Assembly: GCA_004297725.1 (NCBI GenBank)
Contig: SCUS01000146.1
Coordinates: forward strand, 1 to 46,651
Direction: 5' to 3'
Source of the DNA: Myxococcaceae bacterium
GTDB lineage: Bacteria > Myxococcota_A > Polyangia > Polyangiales > Ga0077539
Length of the DNA: 46,651 nt
Below, in pieces: positions 27,563 to 35,087 of the stretch (positions within the stretch are counted from its first letter, which is position 1; each line of letters opens with the position of its first letter). The notes under the pieces were generated by a model. That model saw only the letters and a program-made list of their open reading frames with translations, was not told the DNA's origin and did not search any database. The position numbers were made by a program, and so were the translations under genes.

Positions 27563-30500
27563 ATGAACCTCGAGCTCCGCGCTTCGCGTCACGGGTCCGT
27601 CTTCGCCAGGTGGTTCGTCTTCGTGGCCGCCCTCGCGGGCTTGTCGGGGGCGGGCTGTACCTCGCGCGAACTCCCGCCCAACCGCTGCGTCTTCACCTCC
27701 GACTGCGCCGACGGCAACGTCTGCCTCGGCGACTACTGCCGGCCGGTGTGCACCAGCAACACCGACTGCCCCGCCGGCACCCGCTGCCGCCAGGGCGAGC
27801 CGGGGACGCCCTCGGCCTGCGTCCCGGTCGACGCGCCCCGGAGCTGCCTCTTCGCCAGCGACTGCCCCGCGGGGTCGTTCTGCACCCGCGACGGCACCTG
27901 CCAGGCGCAGTGCCGCACGGACTACGACTGCCAGGTCACCAACCCCTACCAGACCTGCGTCGAGGGGGTCTGCGCCCTCGTCTGCGCGGCGCGCACCGCG
28001 GACTGCAACGCCAGCTCCCGCGACGGCTGCGAGGCCGAGCTCGACCGCTCCGTCGAGCACTGCGGCCGCTGCGACGAGCGCTGCGCCGCGGCGCCCCACG
28101 CCCGCGCCGCCTGCGCCGCCGGGGCCTGCTCGGTGGCCTGCGACGAGGGCTTCGCCGACTGCGACGGCGACCGGGCCAACGGCTGCGAGACCGACCTCTC
28201 CGAGCCCGCCCACTGCGGCGCCTGCGAGACCCGCTGCGAGGGAGCCTCCGCCCTCTGCGAGGTGCGCATGACCGGCGGGCGACGCTCCTTCGCGTGCGCC
28301 ACCGTCTGCGGCGAGCCGTCGCCCCTGCGCTGCGCGGACTCCTGCGTCGACCCGCAGGCCGACCCCCTCCACTGCGGCGGGTGCGGGCGCGCCTGCGAGG
28401 CCGGGCCCAACGGCGAGGCCGTCTGCAACGCCGGGGTCTGCGCCGTGGCCTGCCGCGACCTGGCCCGCTACGCCGACTGCGACCGCCAGCCCGGCAACGG
28501 CTGCGAGGCCGAGCTCGCCCGAGACCCTGCCCACTGCGGCGCCTGCGGCACCGCCTGCGCCGACGGGCCGCACGCCCGAGGCGCCTGCCTCTCCGGCGCC
28601 TGCGGCGTCACCTGCGACGCCGGCTTCGGCAACTGCGACGGCGCCGCGGGCAACGGCTGCGAGGCCGAGCTCCTGACCTCCCCCGCCTCCTGCGGGAACT
28701 GCGGCAACGCCTGCCCCGCGGTCGCCAACGCGAGGCCGACCTGCGCCGAGGGGCGCTGCGGGTTCCAGTGCTCGCCGGGCTACGGCGACTGCGACGGCAT
28801 GGCCGCCAACGGCTGCGAGACCGACCTCCAGGGCGACCGCGACCACTGCGGCACCTGCGAGACCCGCTGCACCGCGGCCTCGGGCGCGGCGGCCTCGTGC
28901 GCCATGGGCTCCTGCGCGTCGCGCTGCGGCGACGGGCTCGCCGACTGCGACGGCAACGCCGCCAACGGCTGCGAGACCGACACCCGCACCAGCGCCGCCC
29001 GCTGCGGATCGTGCTCGACCCCCTGCGCTCCGCCCAACGCCACCGGGGCCTGCGCCGCGGGCGTCTGCGGCGTGGGGAGCTGCAACCCCGGCTTCTCCAA
29101 CTGCGACGGCGACCCCGGCAACGGCTGCGAGACCGACACCCGCAGCAACGCCCTCCACTGCGGCACCTGCGTCACCGTCTGCCGCTTCGAGGGCGCCGGG
29201 GCGCGCTGCAGCGCCGGGGTGTGCGAGCGCACCGACTGCGGCCCCGGCCTCGGCGACTGCGACGGCTCGACCGCCAACGGCTGCGAGACCACCCTCGCCA
29301 GCAGCGTCTCCCACTGCGGCGCCTGCGGCAACGCGTGCCGCCTCGCCAACGCGACGGCGACCTGCGGCTCCGGCCGCTGCGCCGTCCTCGCCTGCAACCC
29401 GGGCTACGCCGACTGCGACGGCAACCCCACCAACGGCTGCGAGGTCGACACCCGCACCAGCGTCGGGAGCTGCGGCCGCTGCGGCAACGCCTGCAACGCC
29501 ACCAACGGCGCCGCGACCTGCGCCGGGGGCGTCTGCGGCATCGCCTGCGCCTCGGGCTTCGGCGACTGCGACGGCATGGCCGCCAACGGCTGCGAGACCA
29601 ACCTCAACACCACCGCGGCGCGCTGCGGCTCGTGCTCCGTGGCCTGCGCCCCGGCCAACGCGACCGGGGCGTGCACCTCCGGCCGCTGCGGCATCGGGAG
29701 CTGCAACCCGGGCTACGCCGACTGCGACGGCAGCCCCGCCAACGGCTGCGAGGTGAACCTCGGCACCGACCCGCGGCACTGCGGCGCCTGCCCCACCGTG
29801 TGCAGCAGCACCAACGGCGCGCCCTCGTGCGCGGCCGGGGTCTGCCGCATCACTTGCGCGTCGGGCTTCGCCGACTGCGACGGCGCCCTCGGCAACGGCT
29901 GCGAGACCAACGTCACCACCAGCGCGACGAGCTGCGGCGCCTGCGGCAGCGTGTGCCGCCCCGCCAACGCCACCCCCGCCTGCGTGGCCGGCGCGTGCCG
30001 CGTGGCCTCCTGCAACGCGGGCTTCGCCGACTGCGACGGCAGCGCCGCCAACGGCTGCGAGGTCGACACCCGCGCCAGCGCCAGCCACTGCGGCGCCTGC
30101 GGACGGGCCTGCGCCGCGGCCAACGCCTCGTCGACCTGCGCCGCGGGCGCCTGCGCCTACACGTGCAACCCGGGCTACGGCGACTGCGACGGCATGGCCG
30201 CCAACGGCTGCGAGACCAACCTCGCCACCACGCCCTCGAGCTGCGGTCGCTGCGGCGGGGCCTGCAGCGCGACCAACGGCGTGGCGAGCTGCGCCGGGGG
30301 CGTCTGCGGCATCACCTGCGCCTCGGGCTTCGCCAACTGCAACGGCAGCGCGACCGACGGCTGCGAGGTCAACCTCGCCACCAACACCGCCCACTGCGGG
30401 CGCTGCGGCGGGGCCTGCGCTCCCGCCAACGCCACGCCCGGCTGCGCCGCGGGCGCCTGCACCGTCGCGGCCTGCAACGCGGGCTACGGCGACTGCAACG

Positions 30501-33500
30501 GGCTCGCCTCGGACGGCTGCGAGACCGCCCTCGCCAGCGCCAACGCGCACTGCGGGCGCTGCGGCAACGCCTGCGCCGCGGGCTCGGTCTGCTCGGCCGG
30601 CGCGTGCCTCTCCACCTGCGGCGCGGGGCTCACCTTCTGCGGAGGACGCTGCGTCGACGTCGCGACCGACGCGGCCCACTGCAGCCGCTGCGGCAACGCC
30701 TGCCCGGCCCCGGCCAACGCGAGCGCGACCTGCGCCGCGGGGGCGTGCGGCTACGCCTGCCTCGCGGGCTTCGGCGACTGCGACGGCAGCGCCGCCAACG
30801 GCTGCGAGACCGCCCTCGGGACGAGCGTGGCCCACTGCGGGCGCTGCGGCGCGGCGTGCAGCGCGACCAACGGCGCGGCGAGCTGCTCGGCCGGGACCTG
30901 CGGCATCACCTGCAACGCGGGCTTCGGCGACTGCGACGGCCTCGCCGCCAACGGCTGCGAGACCAACACCAGCACCACGCCCTCGAGCTGCGGGCGCTGC
31001 GGCGCGGCGTGCTCGCTCGCCAACGCGACCGCCGGGTGCGCGGGCGGGGCGTGCACCGTCGCGAGCTGCAACGCGGGGTACGGCAACTGCGACGGCAGCG
31101 CCGCCAACGGCTGCGAGGCGAGCCTCGGCAGCGTCGGGAGCTGCGGCGCCTGCGGGGTCGTCTGCGGCAGCGCCAACGGCTCGGCGCTCTGCAGCAGCGG
31201 GCGCTGCTCCATCGCGTGCTCGCCGGGCTTCGGCGACTGCAACGGGGTCAACGCCGACGGCTGCGAGACCAGCCTGAGCACCAGCGCGACGCACTGCGGG
31301 GCGTGCGGCAACGTGTGCAGCAGCGTCAACGGCTCGCCGAGCTGCGCGGCGGGAGGGTGCCGCATCGCGTGCGCCGCGGGCTACGGCGACTGCGACGGCT
31401 CGGTGGCCAACGGGTGCGAGACCGCGACCAGCACCAGCGTGTCGAACTGCGGCGCCTGCGGGAGGGCGTGCTCGCTCGCCAACGCCACGGCGGGCTGCGC
31501 GGCGGGAGCGTGCACCGTGGCGGCCTGCCGGGCGGGCTTCGGCGACTGCGACCGGGTGGCCTCCAACGGCTGCGAGACCAACCTCGGCACCACCCCGGCG
31601 CACTGCGGCGCCTGCGGGGCGACCTGCTCGCTGGCCAACGCGAGCGCGGGCTGCTCGGCCGGGGCGTGCACCGTGGCGAGCTGCAACGCGGGCTACGGCA
31701 ACTGCGACGACCTCGCCGCCAACGGCTGCGAGACCAACGTCACGATCACCCCGGCGCACTGCGGAACCTGCGGGGCGGCCTGCTCGCTGGCCAACGCCAC
31801 GGCGGGCTGCGCGGCGGGCGCGTGCACGGTGGCGAGCTGCAACGCGGGCTTCGGCAACTGCGACGGCAGCGCGGCCAACGGCTGCGAGACCAACCTCAAC
31901 ACCAGCAACGCGAGCTGCGGGGTCTGCGGGCGGGCCTGCGCCGCGGGGCAGGTGTGCTCCGCCGGGGCGTGCACCAGCGTGTGCTCGGCGCCCACGAGCT
32001 ACTGCTCGGGGAGCTGCGTGAACCTCGGCACCGACCCGTCCAACTGCAGCGCCTGCGGCACCCTCTGCGCGGCCCCGCCCAACGCGACGGCGCTCTGCGT
32101 GGCGGGGGTCTGCGGCGGCGCGTGCCGCTCGGGCTTCGGCGACTGCAACAACACCATGACCGACGGCTGCGAGGCCAACCTCGGCACCTCGCTCCCTCAC
32201 TGCGGCGGGTGCGGCAGGCTCTGCGCCCCGGCCAACGCCACGGGGGCGTGCTCCGGCGGCGCCTGCGGCATCGCGAGCTGCAACGCGGCCTACGGCGACT
32301 GCAACCGCAGCGCGTCGGACGGCTGCGAGGTGGCGCTGCTCACCAGCACCTCGAACTGCGGCGGCTGCGGCAACGCCTGCTCCCTCGCCAACGCGACGGC
32401 GGCGTGCAGCATGGGCGCCTGCGCCATCGCGGCCTGCAACGCGGGCTACCAGGACTGCGACCGGGTGGTCTCCAACGGCTGCGAGACCGCGGTGACCTCC
32501 GACGTCAACCACTGCGGGGCCTGCGGGGCGGCGTGCCCCTCGCAGAACGGCGTCCCCCGCTGCGGCGGCGGCGTGTGCACCCTGGCCTGCAACCCGGGCT
32601 TCGGCGACTGCGACGGCGTGGCCTCCAATGGCTGCGAGACCGACACCAACGGCTCGCTCACCCACTGCGGCGGCTGCAACCTCGCGTGCAGGCCGCCCAA
32701 CGCCACCGGCGCCTGCAGCGGCGGCGCGTGCCTGGTGGCGCGCTGCGCGAGCGGCTTCCTCGACTGCAACGGCGCGGCGGCCGACGGCTGCGAGGTCTCG
32801 GCGCAGACCGACAGCGCCAACTGCGGCGCCTGCGGCCGCGCCTGCGCCGGCGGGACGGCCTGCTCCGCGGGGCTCTGCGTGCCGACCAACGACGACTGCC
32901 TCCGCGCGACGCCCATCGACCTCGGCGCGGCGACGCACCTCGACGTGCCCTTCACGGTGGTCAACGCCGGCCACACCACCGACGCGCCCACGCCGTGCAC
33001 CAGCACCGGCGGCGCGGACGTGTTCTTCTCGTTCACGCTCACGCAGACCGAGATGGTCTACGTCGACACCTTCGGCACGGGCTTCGACACCATGCTGTTC
33101 TTCGCCCGCGACGGCCGCCCCCGCGGCACCGCGTGCCAGTCGTACAGCATCTTCGGCCTGGAGGGGCAGGTGTGGTGCAACGACGACGCGACCCTCCCGG
33201 AGACCAGCGGCGGCCCGGGCTGCGCCACCGCGGGCAACACCTCGCAGGTCGTCGGGCGCTTCGGCCCCGGAACCTACTTCATCGTGGTTTCGGGCTTCGC
33301 CTCGTCCCAGGGCGCCGGGACGCTCCACGTCGAGCACCTCCCGATCACCGCCTCGGGGACGCTGGCCTACACCCCGCAGGCCCGAGACAACACCTTCTAC
33401 GGCTTCTCCCAGAGCCTCGTCGGGACGAGCACGGTGAGCACGAGCTGCGGCGGAGGCGGCGCCGGCCCCGAGCACAGCCTGTGGTGGCGGAGCTGCCCCT

Positions 33501-33772
33501 CCACGGCGAGCAGCCCGCTGCGGGTCTCCACCTGCGTGGCCTCGACCAACCCGATCTTCGACACCGTCCTCGACCTGCGCCACGCGAGCGGCGTGGTCGG
33601 CCTCTGCAACGACGACGTCGGCACCACCGCGTGCCCTCGCTCGGGCAACGCGTCGATCCTGAACGTGACGGTCCCGGCGGGGGCCGGGCTCCACGTGATC
33701 ACCGCGGACAGCTACAGCGCCACCCAGAGCGGGATCTACGAGCTCCAGCTCAACTACTACCCGCCGCGCTGA
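27563..33772 (+). CDS. Giant cysteine-rich repeat lipoprotein (2069 aa)
   Basis: The ATG at 27563 gives a leader ending VAALAGLSGAGC with a clear lipobox (LSGAGC); earlier in-frame codons lack one. The N-terminus has EGF/Dickkopf-like DADC-type spacing (TSDCADGNVC, NTDCPAGTRC). Then come 29 units of about 51 residues with eight cysteines each and the core (D/N)C(D/N)G...NGCE, interrupted by three Stig1-like units after units 2, 16 and 24. The last 290 residues are beta-rich (DVFFSFTLTQTEMVYVDTF and SLWWRSCPST), homologous to the modules of the 986-residue lipoprotein. It is predicted to be a long disulphide-braced rod on the outer surface with a binding head; DCDG/NGCE acid clusters could hold Ca2+, which is inference. 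Opposite-strand and alternative frames are also long because the repeats avoid stop codons. Confidence 0.9.
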   Translation: MNLELRASRHGSVFARWFVFVAALAGLSGAGCTSRELPPNRCVFTSDCADGNVCLGDYCRPVCTSNTDCPAGTRCRQGEPGTPSACVPVDAPRSCLFASDCPAGSFCTRDGTCQAQCRTDYDCQVTNPYQTCVEGVCALVCAARTADCNASSRDGCEAELDRSVEHCGRCDERCAAAPHARAACAAGACSVACDEGFADCDGDRANGCETDLSEPAHCGACETRCEGASALCEVRMTGGRRSFACATVCGEPSPLRCADSCVDPQADPLHCGGCGRACEAGPNGEAVCNAGVCAVACRDLARYADCDRQPGNGCEAELARDPAHCGACGTACADGPHARGACLSGACGVTCDAGFGNCDGAAGNGCEAELLTSPASCGNCGNACPAVANARPTCAEGRCGFQCSPGYGDCDGMAANGCETDLQGDRDHCGTCETRCTAASGAAASCAMGSCASRCGDGLADCDGNAANGCETDTRTSAARCGSCSTPCAPPNATGACAAGVCGVGSCNPGFSNCDGDPGNGCETDTRSNALHCGTCVTVCRFEGAGARCSAGVCERTDCGPGLGDCDGSTANGCETTLASSVSHCGACGNACRLANATATCGSGRCAVLACNPGYADCDGNPTNGCEVDTRTSVGSCGRCGNACNATNGAATCAGGVCGIACASGFGDCDGMAANGCETNLNTTAARCGSCSVACAPANATGACTSGRCGIGSCNPGYADCDGSPANGCEVNLGTDPRHCGACPTVCSSTNGAPSCAAGVCRITCASGFADCDGALGNGCETNVTTSATSCGACGSVCRPANATPACVAGACRVASCNAGFADCDGSAANGCEVDTRASASHCGACGRACAAANASSTCAAGACAYTCNPGYGDCDGMAANGCETNLATTPSSCGRCGGACSATNGVASCAGGVCGITCASGFANCNGSATDGCEVNLATNTAHCGRCGGACAPANATPGCAAGACTVAACNAGYGDCNGLASDGCETALASANAHCGRCGNACAAGSVCSAGACLSTCGAGLTFCGGRCVDVATDAAHCSRCGNACPAPANASATCAAGACGYACLAGFGDCDGSAANGCETALGTSVAHCGRCGAACSATNGAASCSAGTCGITCNAGFGDCDGLAANGCETNTSTTPSSCGRCGAACSLANATAGCAGGACTVASCNAGYGNCDGSAANGCEASLGSVGSCGACGVVCGSANGSALCSSGRCSIACSPGFGDCNGVNADGCETSLSTSATHCGACGNVCSSVNGSPSCAAGGCRIACAAGYGDCDGSVANGCETATSTSVSNCGACGRACSLANATAGCAAGACTVAACRAGFGDCDRVASNGCETNLGTTPAHCGACGATCSLANASAGCSAGACTVASCNAGYGNCDDLAANGCETNVTITPAHCGTCGAACSLANATAGCAAGACTVASCNAGFGNCDGSAANGCETNLNTSNASCGVCGRACAAGQVCSAGACTSVCSAPTSYCSGSCVNLGTDPSNCSACGTLCAAPPNATALCVAGVCGGACRSGFGDCNNTMTDGCEANLGTSLPHCGGCGRLCAPANATGACSGGACGIASCNAAYGDCNRSASDGCEVALLTSTSNCGGCGNACSLANATAACSMGACAIAACNAGYQDCDRVVSNGCETAVTSDVNHCGACGAACPSQNGVPRCGGGVCTLACNPGFGDCDGVASNGCETDTNGSLTHCGGCNLACRPPNATGACSGGACLVARCASGFLDCNGAAADGCEVSAQTDSANCGACGRACAGGTACSAGLCVPTNDDCLRATPIDLGAATHLDVPFTVVNAGHTTDAPTPCTSTGGADVFFSFTLTQTEMVYVDTFGTGFDTMLFFARDGRPRGTACQSYSIFGLEGQVWCNDDATLPETSGGPGCATAGNTSQVVGRFGPGTYFIVVSGFASSQGAGTLHVEHLPITASGTLAYTPQARDNTFYGFSQSLVGTSTVSTSCGGGGAGPEHSLWWRSCPSTASSPLRVSTCVASTNPIFDTVLDLRHASGVVGLCNDDVGTTACPRSGNASILNVTVPAGAGLHVITADSYSATQSGIYELQLNYYPPR
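27982..32880 (+). repeat. 29 degenerate coding repeats of about 153 bp
   Basis: Each unit encodes about 51 residues: C..GF/Y.DCDG...NGCE......C..C...C...N....C..G.CG. Three Stig1-like units are inserted near 28308-28410, 30616-30690 and 31983-32058. The units around 31000-31900 are the most alike (recurring ACSLANATAGC and CTVASCNAGYGNCD), pointing to recent local duplication. Confidence 0.9.
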
Positions 33773-33782
33773 GCGGGGAGGG

Positions 33783-34418
33783 TCAGAACCGGACGCGCCA
33801 GGCGCACGTCACCGCGGCCCCGCCCATGGCCGCGAGGCGTCCGCCTTCGGCCGGGGCCTGATCGATGCGATCGATCGAGAGCCCCTGGTAGTGGCGCCGC
33901 AGCTCCGCCTCGGGCACGGAGAAGGGCGGGCCCTCCATGGCCTCCTGCGGGTACTCGACGGTGATGACGAGCCCGTCGGCCCCGGCGGGCAGCAGCGCCC
34001 TCAGGTGGGCCACGTAGCGGGCCCGCATCGACTCCGGGAGCGCGATGAGGGCGGCGCGATCGTAGAGGGCGTCGACGGGCCCGAGGAGCTCGCGCGTGGT
34101 GGCGAAGAAGTCGCCGGCGAAGAGGGTGATCGGGCCGTGGGAGTACCCGGTGAGGGCGCCGTGACGGGTGACCGTGGGGGGCAGCGCGTGCTCGGCGAAG
34201 AAGGCGCGGACGGCGTCCTCCACCAGCTCGACGCCCACCACGGTGTGCCCACGGGCGGCGAGGAAGGCGAGGTCCTCGGTCTTGCCGCAGAGGGGGACCA
34301 GCACCCTCCGCGAGGCGCCGAGCATCGCCACGTGCTGGTTCAGGAAGGCGTTGGGCGCGCCCTCGTGAAACCCGATCTGTCCCTCACGCCAGCGGCTCTC
34401 CCAGAAGTCAGGGTTCAT
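33783..34418 (-). CDS. Thiopurine S-methyltransferase-like protein
   Basis: 211 residues from the ATG at 34418; the open frame continues upstream but has no coding character there. The family signature is clear: NPDFWESRWREGQIGFHEG at the N-terminus, VLVPLCGKTEDLAFLAARGH with motif I, VVGVELVEDAVRAFF, and DRAALIALPESMRARYV. The length is typical of bacterial TPMTs. The enzyme transfers methyl from S-adenosylmethionine to sulphur or to related metalloid substrates such as selenium and tellurium species. No thiol-metabolism gene is adjacent. It is convergent with the giant lipoprotein gene (ten bases) and divergent from the PH-like gene. Confidence 0.93.
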   Translation of the reverse strand: MNPDFWESRWREGQIGFHEGAPNAFLNQHVAMLGASRRVLVPLCGKTEDLAFLAARGHTVVGVELVEDAVRAFFAEHALPPTVTRHGALTGYSHGPITLFAGDFFATTRELLGPVDALYDRAALIALPESMRARYVAHLRALLPAGADGLVITVEYPQEAMEGPPFSVPEAELRRHYQGLSIDRIDQAPAEGGRLAAMGGAAVTCAWRVRF

Positions 34419-34512
34419 GGCCGACGGTGATAGCAGCGATGGCCCGGCACGGTCACGAGGGGGGCCTACGCGCGGGGGCTTCCGCGCGCATACTCCCCGG
34501 TAGAGGTGCTCG

Positions 34513-34968
34513 ATGGGTGCAATGAACGTCGTGCTGATGGTGCTGGGCATCCTGGCGGTCGTAGCGAGCCTCCTCATGCTCGCCTGGATCCCGATCTCGC
34601 GGCGCTTGAAGGGCATCGCCGGGGAGATGGAGCGCGAGCTCGCGGCCTCGGGAGAGCGGGTGATCGTCGCGCCCGAGCAGGCGGTCTACCGAGGGGCGAC
34701 CTCGGGCTACGGCCAGGTGAAGGGCAACGGCATCGTCGCCCTCACCGACCAGCGGGTGGTCTTCCGGAAGGTGATCGGCGAGCCGGTGGAGATCCACGTC
34801 GACCAGATCGCCGGGGTGCGCACGGAGAAGTGGTTCTTGAGGGCCTACGGGAGCGGGAGGCCGGTGGTGGTGCTGACGACGCGCTCGGGCGTGGAGGTGG
34901 GGTTCACCTTCGACGACGCGGAGGCGTGGACCGCGCGGCTGAGGGCGCTCGAGGGCGTCGCCCATTAG
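34513..34968 (+). CDS. Small membrane protein with bacterial PH-like domain
   Basis: 151 residues from the ATG at 34513 (a second Met three codons later is possible), preceded by GAGGTG. One N-terminal transmembrane helix (about 4-27, MNVVLMVLGILAVVASLLML) leads into a short amphipathic helix (EMERELAASGERVIV) and a beta-rich domain resembling bacterial PH (bPH) folds: ATSGYGQVKGNGIVALTDQR, VVFRKVIGEPVEIHVDQIAGV, and RPVVVLTTRSGVEVGFTF, ending with a helix (DAEAWTARLRALE). The assignment to bPH is by pattern only. It precedes the FHA activator gene by 119 bases on the same strand and could share its promoter. The function is unknown. Confidence 0.8.
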   Translation: MGAMNVVLMVLGILAVVASLLMLAWIPISRRLKGIAGEMERELAASGERVIVAPEQAVYRGATSGYGQVKGNGIVALTDQRVVFRKVIGEPVEIHVDQIAGVRTEKWFLRAYGSGRPVVVLTTRSGVEVGFTFDDAEAWTARLRALEGVAH

Positions 34969-35087
34969 CCCCTGACGGCGGACCATCCCGCCGCCGCAAC
35001 CTCCCTCCCTCGCGCCCGCGATACGCGCCGCGGCGGTCCCTCTCCCCACATCCCCACACGAGGGTCCGCCGGGAGGCGTCACCCACC

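Noticed and set aside
27982..32880. CRISPR-like array
   Set aside because: The repeats are about 153 bp, coding, degenerate and contiguous, with no unique spacers.
27527..33694. A 2055-codon open frame on the minus strand opposite the giant lipoprotein gene
   Set aside because: It is Ala/Val/Gly/Arg-rich, without domains or a signal, and exists because the GC-rich repeat units avoid stop codons on both strands. The plus-strand frame has the lipobox, regular cysteines and correct third-position bias.
26878..33861. A 2327-codon open frame on the plus strand in another phase
   Set aside because: It is Arg/Pro/Leu-rich low-complexity translation, covers the end of the helicase gene and runs past the lipoprotein stop. 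It is a frame shadow of the repeats.
34469..34488. CGCGCGG/CCGCGCG stem between the TPMT and PH-like genes
   Set aside because: It lies between divergent starts, where a terminator is not expected, and alternating CG runs form such stems by chance at this base composition.
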